Shown here piece by piece: positions 43,200 through 48,967 of a stretch of 48,967 bases of DNA. The position numbers were made by a program, and so were the translations under genes. Location of the stretch: assembly GCA_902802515.1 (NCBI GenBank), contig CADCMM010000029.1:1-48967 (forward strand), in the 5' to 3' direction. The notes under the pieces are model-generated. The model saw only the letters and a program-made list of their open reading frames with translations. It searched no databases and had not been told where the DNA came from. The first letter of the stretch is position 1. Each line of letters opens with the position of its first letter. The stretch comes from an uncultured Lachnospiraceae bacterium. GTDB lineage: Bacteria; Bacillota; Clostridia; Lachnospirales; Lachnospiraceae.

Positions 43200-44156
43200 A
43201 TGTGGATAGGGAATGTAGAACTTCAGAACAATATCATACTGGCACCCATGGCAGGAGTTACGGACCTGCCATTTCGTTTGCTATGCAAGGAGCAGGGAGC
43301 GGGGCTGCTGTGCATGGAAATGGTAAGCGCGAAAGCCATTTCTTTTCATAATAAAAATACAGAAGCGCTGCTGCATATTGACCCGGCGGAGCATCCGGTG
43401 TCCCTTCAGCTGTTTGGCGCAGATCCTGACATTATCAGCGAAATGGCATCATATATTGAGGAAAGGCCCTTTGATATCCTGGACCTTAACATGGGCTGCC
43501 CGGTTCCTAAGGTGGCAGGTAACGGAGAGGGTTCCGCGCTGATGAAGAATCCGAAGCTGGCGGAGCAGATCATAAGAAAAACAGTGAAGGCGATAAAAAA
43601 ACCAGTCACGGTAAAAATTCGAAAAGGTTTCGATGAGAACCATGTCAATGCGGTGGAAATTGCAAAGATCGCGGAAGATTGCGGAGCTGCCGCTGTGGCG
43701 GTACACGGCCGTACCAGAGAACAGTATTATTCCGGGAAAGCGGACTGGGAGATCATCCGTCAGGTAAAAGAAGCAGTATCGATCCCTGTGATAGGGAACG
43801 GAGATGTGGATTCACCGGCCAGCGCCAAAGCAATGTTGGAACAGACCGGCTGTGACGGTATCATGATCGGCCGCGGGGCCAGAGGAAATCCCTGGATCTT
43901 TCACCGCATTCAAACCTTCCTGGAGACAGGGAAGGACGAGGGCAAGCCATCCTTCGCTGCAGTGCGGGAAATGATGCTGCGGCATGCAAGTATGCTTCTG
44001 GAATACAAGGGGGAACACACCGGGATCCGGGAGATGCGAAAGCATATCGGATGGTACACGGCAGGTTATCCCCATTCGGCAAAATTGCGGGCGGCGGCCA
44101 ATGAATTGGAAAGCCTGGAGGAACTTCAGGAACTCTTGACAAAGGTGGAGCTTTAG
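43200..44156 (+). CDS. dusB: tRNA-dihydrouridine synthase B
   Basis: A 318-residue FMN-dependent TIM-barrel enzyme reducing uridines in tRNA. Motifs are LAPMAGVTDLPFR, DLNMGCPVPKVAGNGEGSALM (catalytic Cys in GCP), VHGRTREQYYSGKADW, IPVIGNGDV and GIMIGRGARGNPWIF. GGGGGGA precedes the ATG at eleven bases. The 3' end contains the perfect promoter for greA. Confidence 0.94.
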   Translation: MWIGNVELQNNIILAPMAGVTDLPFRLLCKEQGAGLLCMEMVSAKAISFHNKNTEALLHIDPAEHPVSLQLFGADPDIISEMASYIEERPFDILDLNMGCPVPKVAGNGEGSALMKNPKLAEQIIRKTVKAIKKPVTVKIRKGFDENHVNAVEIAKIAEDCGAAAVAVHGRTREQYYSGKADWEIIRQVKEAVSIPVIGNGDVDSPASAKAMLEQTGCDGIMIGRGARGNPWIFHRIQTFLETGKDEGKPSFAAVREMMLRHASMLLEYKGEHTGIREMRKHIGWYTAGYPHSAKLRAAANELESLEELQELLTKVEL

Positions 44157-44164
44157 GCTATAAT
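44136..44164 (+). promoter_or_regulatory. Perfect-consensus sigma-A promoter inside dusB 3' end
   Basis: TTGACA (44136-44141), 17-base spacer, TATAAT (44159-44164). The -35 lies within the last dusB codons (LTKVEL) and the -10 just after its stop. It drives greA, about 105 bases downstream, and probably lysS. Confidence 0.9.
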
Positions 44165-44268
44165 ACCATGGCTATAAAGGGAGAAAGGTATGCAATATTT
44201 TCCATCCGGGATTTGTGCAGGATGGTTATGAGGATATGAAAAAGTTTAGAAAGAAAGGTGTAGGAGAA

Positions 44269-44751
44269 ATGGAGACAAAGAAGAACTTACTGACTTATGA
44301 GGGGCTGAAGGCTCTGGAGGATGAGCTGCATGACCTGAAGGTCAACAAGAGAAAAGAAGTGGCAGGTAAGATTAAAGAAGCCAGAGAACAGGGCGACCTG
44401 TCAGAAAACGCGGAATATGATGCTGCCAAGGATGAGCAGAGAGATATCGAAGCCCGCATCGAAGAAATTGAAAAAATCCTGAAAAACGCAGAAGTGGTAG
44501 TAGAAGATGAGATAGACGTGGACAAGATCAACGTCGGCTGTACCGTATCCGTGTTTGATATGGAGTTCGATGAGGAGATGGAATTTCGTATCGTGGGTTC
44601 TTCCGAGGCAAACAGCCTGAAAGGAAAAATTTCCAATGAATCACCGGTGGGTAAAGCTTTGATGGGCAGAAGCGTGGGAGATATTGTGAATGTAGAGACC
44701 CAGGCCGGAGAATTTCAGTATAAGATTTTGAGCATTGAGCGTTCCGCGTAA
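44269..44751 (+). CDS. greA: Transcription elongation factor GreA
   Basis: A 160-residue factor that rescues backtracked RNA polymerase. The N-terminal coiled coil carries the tip acids in GDLSENAEYDAAKDEQ, and the C-terminal domain has SPVGKALMGRSVGDIV. The start is the ATG after TAGGAG; the frame extends upstream without a better site. lysS follows 67 bases later, an arrangement common in Firmicutes. Confidence 0.96.
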   Translation: METKKNLLTYEGLKALEDELHDLKVNKRKEVAGKIKEAREQGDLSENAEYDAAKDEQRDIEARIEEIEKILKNAEVVVEDEIDVDKINVGCTVSVFDMEFDEEMEFRIVGSSEANSLKGKISNESPVGKALMGRSVGDIVNVETQAGEFQYKILSIERSA

Positions 44752-44818
44752 CATAGATACGGGACAAAGAGTGTATTTAAGAAGATTATAAATTAAAACT
44801 AAGATAGGAGTGAACATC

Positions 44819-46318
44819 GTGGGAGAACAGAAGAATGCACAGGCACCACAGACGCAGGACGTAAACCAGCTTTTGAAGATCCGCAGAGAAAAACTGGCAG
44901 AATTGCAGGAAAACGGAAAAGATCCGTTTATCATCACCAAATATGATGTGACCCATCACAGTCAGGAAGTGAAAGATCACTTCGATGAGCTGGAGGAAAA
45001 AACAGTAACCATAGCGGGTCGTATGATGTCCAAACGCGTCATGGGCAAGGCTTCTTTCTGCAACATCCAGGATCTGAAAGGAAATATTCAGTCTTATGTA
45101 GCCAGGGACAGTATTGGAGAGGACGAATACAAAGCATTCAAAAAGATGGATATCGGAGATCTGGTGGGTCTGAAAGGGGAAGTGTTCAAAACCAAGACCG
45201 GCGAGATTTCTATTCATGCGTCAGAAGTGACACTGCTGTCTAAAAGCCTGCAGATTCTCCCGGAAAAATTTCACGGTCTGACCAATACCGACATCCGCTA
45301 TCGCCAGAGATATGTGGATCTGATCATGAATCCGGAAGTAAAGGACACTTTTATTAAGCGTTCTCAGATTATAGCTGCTATTCGTAAGTATCTGGCCGGT
45401 CAGGGCTTCATGGAGGTAGAGACTCCTATGCTGGTTTCCAATGCCGGAGGAGCGGCAGCCAGACCCTTTGAGACCCACTTTAACGCGCTGGATGAGGACC
45501 TGAAACTGCGCATTTCCCTGGAACTGTATCTGAAGCGTCTGATCGTGGGCGGACTGGAGCGTGTGTATGAGATCGGCCGCGTTTTCCGTAACGAGGGACT
45601 GGATACGAGACACAATCCGGAATTTACTCTGATGGAACTGTACCAGGCCTACACCGATTACAATGGAATGATGGATCTGACAGAAAACCTCTACCGCTTC
45701 GTGGCACAGGAAGTTCTGGGCACCACCACCATCGTTTACAATGGAATAGAAATGGATCTGGGCAAGCCTTTTGAGCGCATCACCATGGTGGATGCGGTGA
45801 AGAAATATACAGGAGTCGATTTCAATGAGATTCATACTCTGGAGGAGGCCAGAGCCGTGGCCAGGGAGCACCATGTGGAGTATGAAGAGCGCCACAGCAA
45901 GGGAGAAATTTTAAATCTGTTCTTTGAGGAGTTCGTGGAGGAACACCTGGTTCAGCCCACGTTCCTGATGGATCATCCGGTGGAGATTTCTCCGCTTACA
46001 AAGAGAAAACCGGAAAATCCGGAGTATGTGGAGCGTTTTGAGTTCTTCATGAATGGCTGGGAGATGGCTAACGCATACTCCGAGCTGAACGATCCCATCG
46101 ATCAGAGAGAACGTTTCAAAGCCCAGGAGGAGCAGCTAGCTCAGGGCAACGAGGAAGCGAATACCACAGATGAAGATTTCCTGAACGCGCTGGAAATCGG
46201 CATGCCGCCCACAGGCGGTATCGGATACGGCATTGACCGCATGGTGATGCTGATGACGGATTCGGCGGCAATCAGGGACGTGCTGTTGTTCCCGACAATG
46301 AAGTCCATCAAGGAATGA
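44819..46318 (+). CDS. lysS: Lysyl-tRNA synthetase (class II)
   Basis: A 499-residue class II synthetase. The N-terminal OB-fold binds the anticodon ([23 protein letters not shown]). Motif 2 is [29 protein letters not shown] and motif 3 [29 protein letters not shown]. The start is GTG eight bases after AGGAG; another GTG three codons upstream overlaps the ribosome-binding site. It is the last chromosomal housekeeping gene before the mobile-type module. Confidence 0.96.
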   Translation: MGEQKNAQAPQTQDVNQLLKIRREKLAELQENGKDPFIITKYDVTHHSQEVKDHFDELEEKTVTIAGRMMSKRVMGKASFCNIQDLKGNIQSYVARDSIGEDEYKAFKKMDIGDLVGLKGEVFKTKTGEISIHASEVTLLSKSLQILPEKFHGLTNTDIRYRQRYVDLIMNPEVKDTFIKRSQIIAAIRKYLAGQGFMEVETPMLVSNAGGAAARPFETHFNALDEDLKLRISLELYLKRLIVGGLERVYEIGRVFRNEGLDTRHNPEFTLMELYQAYTDYNGMMDLTENLYRFVAQEVLGTTTIVYNGIEMDLGKPFERITMVDAVKKYTGVDFNEIHTLEEARAVAREHHVEYEERHSKGEILNLFFEEFVEEHLVQPTFLMDHPVEISPLTKRKPENPEYVERFEFFMNGWEMANAYSELNDPIDQRERFKAQEEQLAQGNEEANTTDEDFLNALEIGMPPTGGIGYGIDRMVMLMTDSAAIRDVLLFPTMKSIKE

Positions 46319-46347
46319 CCACAAGATATTGTACCGTAAAGAGATAA

Positions 46348-46371
46348 AAAACCACTATATGATGTGGTTTT
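46348..46371 (+). terminator. Hairpin after lysS
   Basis: Eight-pair stem AAAACCAC/GTGGTTTT with an 8-base loop, 30 bases after the lysS stop. The only T run is part of the stem, so termination may be partial. Confidence 0.5.
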
Positions 46372-46481
46372 GGCAAAAACAGTCTCCCTTAGTACATATT
46401 TAGTACATAAAATTAATGCCCGAATATGTACCAATACGGACGGAAATCAAGATAAAGATTGTAGGAAGAACACAATCTGCA

Positions 46482-46524
46482 GAGAGATATTTTCCAAAAA
46501 ACACGGAAAATATCTCTCTTTTTT
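46482..46524 (+). terminator. Strong rho-independent terminator upstream of parA
   Basis: Fourteen-pair perfect stem (46482-46495 with 46505-46518), 9-base loop, then six Ts. It lies between the two groups of GTACATA heptamers and insulates parA from lysS transcription, or could attenuate a leader. Confidence 0.85.
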
Positions 46525-46530
46525 ATTGTC

Positions 46531-46559
46531 TTGTTATTGTCTGAAGAAACTCGTACATA
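46531..46559 (+). promoter_or_regulatory. Possible parA promoter overlapped by GTACATA
   Basis: TTGTTA (46531-46536), 17-base spacer, TACATA (46554-46559), about 31 bases before the parA ATG. The -10 is part of a GTACATA heptamer, so a protein bound there would block transcription. Confidence 0.4.
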
Positions 46560-46589
46560 AAGTACATATTTTGGAAAAGGAGCAGGAAA

Positions 46590-47485
46590 ATGGGAAAGGT
46601 AATCTGCGTAGGAAATCAGAAAGGCGGCGTGGGAAAAACAACAACTTGTGTGAATCTTGGCGCTGCACTGGCATTATCAGGCAAAAAAGTGTGCTTGATC
46701 GACCTGGATCCGCAAGGAAATCTGACTCAGAGTCTCGGTTATCGGAATCCGGATGAGATGGAGTACACGATAGCGGAGATCCTAAAGGATGAAATTCAAC
46801 TTTGTGACAATTTGTCACAAGGTTGCTCTCATGGCTCTGGTAGGAATATAGACCTTGTAGAGAAGAGTGTGATCTGTGGGAAAGGTGCAGATGATCCTGA
46901 AGTATGTGACAATTTGTCACAAAGTTTCAGGGCAGCCATTTTGCACCACGATGAAGGACTGGATTTGATCCCGGGGAATATTGAATTGGCAGGGCTTGAA
47001 GTTTCGATGGTGAATCTGATGAGCAGAGAACTGTATTTGAAAATGGCTATTCATGACTTACGTGAGCAATATGACTATACATTGATTGATTGTCAGCCTT
47101 CTCTAGGGATGTTGACGATCAATGCTTTGGCAGCTGCAGATGAAATAATAACCCCGGTTCAGGCAGCCTACCTTCCGGCACGGGGCCTGGAGCAGTTTTT
47201 GCTGACAGTGAGTAAGGTTCGAGGCAGATCAATCGGAATTTGAAAATGGAAGGAATTCTGTTGTCTATGGTGGATGGTAGAACAAACTATGCAAAGGAGA
47301 TAACAGCCCTAATCTATGAAACCTACGGAACACATATCAGAATTTTCCAGACACAGATCCCGCTTTCTGTGCGAGCCGCGGAAGCAAGTGCATCTGGATG
47401 CAGCATATTATCCTATGATCCGAGCGGGAAGGTGGCGAAAACTTATAGGCGGTTGGCAGAGGAGGTGACGGGCGATGTCCGGTAG
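46590..47485 (+). pseudogene. parA: ParA/Soj-type partition ATPase, interrupted by a frameshift
   Basis: ATG follows AAGGAG. The first frame has Walker A QKGGVGKTT, IDLDPQGNLTQ, DLIPGNIELAGLEV, IDCQPSLGMLTINAL and PVQAAYLPARGLEQF, then meets a stop at 47241-47243 after KVRGRSIGI. The other frame continues exactly as a ParA should: RQINRNLKMEGILLSMVDGRTNYAKEI to the end at 47485. One base is missing near 47221, with no slippery heptamer, so this is a mutation or a sequencing error rather than programmed shifting. Residues 72-111 are an extra insert flanked by two CDNLSQ copies. The C-terminal end overlaps parB by 11 bases. Confidence 0.85.
46803..46922. repeat. Pair of identical palindromes inside parA
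   Basis: TGTGACAATTTGTCACAA occurs at 46803-46820 and again at 46905-46922, exactly 102 bases (34 codons) apart and in the same frame. Each is a perfect inverted repeat of TGTGACAA around one central T; the first extends to 9-base arms. The encoded CDNLSQ motifs flank a segment not expected in ParA proteins. Confidence 0.85.
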
Positions 47486-48350
47486 AACAATAAAACGATC
47501 TACGGCAGATATTAAGCTGAGCTCCTATGATGAATTATTTGGAGAAACTCCGGTGCATGCTGATGCGGTGGAGGTGATGATCAAGGAGTTGTATGATTTC
47601 GAAAATCATCCGTTTCACGTCAATGATGATGAGGATATGGCAGAGCTGGTACAGAGCGTTCGTGACAAGGGCATTCTGGTTCCGCTGACTGTCAGACCAA
47701 AGGATGGCGGCGGATACGAAATTATTTCCGGTCACCGGCGAAAGCATGCAGCAGAAATAGCGGGACTGTTTAAGGTTCCGGTTCTGATCCGCGAGCTTTC
47801 TGATGAAGATGCGGTGGATATTATGATCTACAGCAACATTCAGCGGACAAATATACTTCCTAGCGAAAAGGCGATGGCCTATCGACTTCAGATGGATATG
47901 ATGAACCACCGGGGGAGAAAAGGAACATTATCTTCGGATGTGATAGGCAAAAAATACGGAGATAATACCAGGAAGGTATATAGATATATTCGCTTGACGT
48001 ATCTTCACAAAGATCTGCTGGATCTGGTTGATAACGCCAAGATGACAATGCAGGCAGGATATTGGCTTAGCTATTTGGATGAGCAGGGACAGGGTTGGAT
48101 TTTAAAAATCTTTCGCCAATACAGAAAGCTGCCATCCGGAAGAACAGCTCAGCAACTGAAAGAGCAGCAAGAAGACCATGTTCTGACTCTGGACAGCGCA
48201 GAAACATTAATTCTGGGAAATAGCTATCGGAGGAAGGTCAGCCTGAAGCCGAAGCGAATTGACAAGTTCTTCTCGCCGGAATATGACGCAGAGCAAATTG
48301 AAGAGATTATCTATGAGCTGCTTGAACAATGGAAGAACGAGCAGGAATAA
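47475..48350 (+). CDS. parB: ParB/RepB/Spo0J family partition protein
   Basis: A 291-residue DNA-binding partition protein. The ParB box region reads LVQSVRDKGILVPLTVRPKDGGGYEIISGHRRKHAAEIAG, followed by DAVDIMIYSNIQRTNILPSEKAMAY. The middle has a helix-turn-helix part (SSDVIGKKYGDNTRKVYRYIRL) that is shorter than in many relatives. It should bind a centromere-like site near parA and hand it to ParA. Starts inside the end of parA. Confidence 0.9.
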   Translation: MSGRTIKRSTADIKLSSYDELFGETPVHADAVEVMIKELYDFENHPFHVNDDEDMAELVQSVRDKGILVPLTVRPKDGGGYEIISGHRRKHAAEIAGLFKVPVLIRELSDEDAVDIMIYSNIQRTNILPSEKAMAYRLQMDMMNHRGRKGTLSSDVIGKKYGDNTRKVYRYIRLTYLHKDLLDLVDNAKMTMQAGYWLSYLDEQGQGWILKIFRQYRKLPSGRTAQQLKEQQEDHVLTLDSAETLILGNSYRRKVSLKPKRIDKFFSPEYDAEQIEEIIYELLEQWKNEQE

Positions 48351-48393
48351 AGCGACAACGATAAAAGAACCATGAAGGGAAGGGGGTGATCTC

Positions 48394-48967
48394 GTGAGTC
48401 GCACGGCAACATTTGATTATTATTACGGAATGCAGGCGGAGGCATACAGCTTCTATCGGATCCCGAAGATCCTGTTCACGGATCCCTTTTTTAAAAAGCT
48501 GTCCTGTGAGGCCAAGGTGCTCTATGGGCTGATGCTGGATCGTATGTCATTGTCTGTCAAGAATAAATGGTTCGATGAGCAGGATCGGGTGTACATCATT
48601 TTCACAATTGATGATGCCAGAGAGATGCTTGGATGCTGTAAGCAGACGGCCGTTAATCTGATGGCGGAGCTTGATACGAATAAAGGGATCGGCCTGATCG
48701 AAAAGAAGCGCCTGGGGCTGGGCAAGGCAAATATCATCTATGTGAAGAACTTTATGATCCATGAGGATGGGCCGGAAGCCGCGGAAAGCCCCCAAAATCC
48801 ACTGAAGTCTAAAAAACAGACTTCAGGAAGTCCAGAAAATAGACTTCAGGAAGTCCAGAATGCAGACTTCAGGAAGTCTGAAAACCAGACCTCTGAAAGT
48901 CCAGAAAATGGACTTCAAGAAGTCTGCGAAACAGACCGTAATAATACTGATATCAACAAGACTGATG
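48394..48967 (+). CDS. RepA_N-type replication initiator (3' partial)
   Basis: GTG start behind a near-perfect AAGGGGGTGAT; the frame stays open to the window edge (191 codons). The N-terminal domain matches RepA_N initiators: FYRIPKILFTDPFFKKLSCEAKVLYGLMLDRMSLS, VYIIFTIDDAREMLGCCKQTAVNLMAEL and GLIEKKRLGLGKANIIYVKNF. After residue 130 comes a hydrophilic linker made of repeats of a 23-residue unit (QTSGSPENRLQEV, then QTSESPENGLQEV). RepA_N proteins start replication of plasmids and some ICEs, and their origin is often inside the rep gene. The C-terminal domain lies outside the window. Confidence 0.85.
   Translation, partial: MSRTATFDYYYGMQAEAYSFYRIPKILFTDPFFKKLSCEAKVLYGLMLDRMSLSVKNKWFDEQDRVYIIFTIDDAREMLGCCKQTAVNLMAELDTNKGIGLIEKKRLGLGKANIIYVKNFMIHEDGPEAAESPQNPLKSKKQTSGSPENRLQEVQNADFRKSENQTSESPENGLQEVCETDRNNTDINKTD
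48819..48924. repeat. Five 23-bp iterons within rep
   Basis: The inverted repeat GACTTC-NN-GAAGTC starts at 48819, 48842, 48865, 48888 and 48911, always 23 bases apart. The fourth copy is degenerate (GACCTCTGAAAGTC). The half-site GAAGTC at 48804-48809 is in phase with them. This is the usual form of a Rep-binding origin. Confidence 0.85.

Larger units (their letters stand above)
46392..46568. promoter_or_regulatory. Five GTACATA heptamers around the parA leader
   Basis: GTACATA occurs at 46392, 46403, 46553 and 46562, and inverted (TATGTAC) at 46425-46431. The first two are 11 bases apart and the last two 9 bases apart. One overlaps a possible parA -10 box. This pattern suggests an operator or partition site bound by the element's own ParA/ParB-type or Rep protein. 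Confidence 0.5.
46319..48967 (+). mobile_element. Left part of an integrated plasmid or ICE-type element (parA-parB-rep)
   Basis: Directly after lysS the content switches to partition and replication-initiation genes of the kind carried by integrative conjugative elements and RepA_N plasmids of clostridia. The exact left end is not visible: no integrase, relaxase or second attachment site lies in the window, so the start coordinate is only the lysS stop. The element continues beyond the window. Confidence 0.7.

Noticed and set aside
44752..44818. Possible T-box or lysine riboswitch before lysS
   Set aside because: Only 67 bases between greA and lysS, too short, and no matching motif.
46364..46756. 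130-codon plus-strand frame across the parA leader and start
   Set aside because: It crosses a strong terminator and overlaps the true parA start in another frame; no homologous features.

Overview
The window looks like a chromosomal stretch of an anaerobic, endospore-forming Firmicute of the Lachnospiraceae type (Clostridium cluster XIVa-like). The basis is the gene content: spoIIAA-spoIIAB-sigF, spoVAA-spoVAB, spoVT, mrnC next to cysS and rlmB, a DUF4317 protein, a probable DUF6145 protein, a ferredoxin-linked indolepyruvate oxidoreductase, and AGGAGG-type ribosome-binding sites with frequent GTG/TTG starts. Species cannot be assigned from the sequence alone.

Layout. 1-3029: a two-gene heterodimeric ABC exporter (first gene cut by the window edge), convergent with a polysaccharide deacetylase. 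3.9-7.1 kb: folC, a 48-residue protein and a zinc-ribbon/TPR membrane protein. 7.2-10.1 kb: a sporulation block (spoIIAA, spoIIAB, sigF, a 51-residue membrane protein, spoVAA, spoVAB). 10.2-11.9 kb: what looks like the scar of a deleted sugar-sensing two-component locus. 12.1-15.1 kb: a large secreted GH3 glycosidase with its domains in inverted order. 15.3-21.3 kb: an aromatic 2-oxoacid/acyl-CoA module (acyl-CoA ligase; divergently iorA-iorB, a PaaK-type ligase and an ACT protein). 21.5-25.8 kb, minus strand: a sodium/solute symporter with an amidohydrolase, a DUF4317 protein and spoVT. 25.8-30.8 kb: a PHP phosphatase with a damaged 3' end, an MFS transporter, a divergent AraC regulator, a histidine-type phosphatase and an AI-2E-family permease. 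31-34.5 kb: ispF, cysS-mrnC-rlmB and tRNA-Thr(GGU). 34.5-46.3 kb: asparaginase, a secreted transglutaminase-like protein, a ComEC-type metallo-hydrolase, a YbaK deacylase, nfeD plus an SPFH protein, argF, birA, dusB, greA and lysS.

From about 46.3 kb to the end the content changes to a plasmid- or ICE-type maintenance module: parA (frameshifted), parB and a RepA_N-type initiator that runs off the window. The rep coding sequence contains five in-phase 23-bp repeats. Because 23 is not a multiple of 3, the repeat is conserved as DNA rather than as protein, which fits an intragenic replication origin.

The other notable signal is a family of long palindromic intergenic elements (15129-15302, 42956-43159, a short form at 25222-25272 and a minimal form at 7102-7134). 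Each lies just after a stop codon, and the two full copies differ by compensatory base changes in their stems. Two further structured intergenic regions (21303-21436 and 38589-38815) are described separately. No rRNA, CRISPR array, insertion sequence or recognisable riboswitch was found, and no gene-free stretch exceeds 300 bases.
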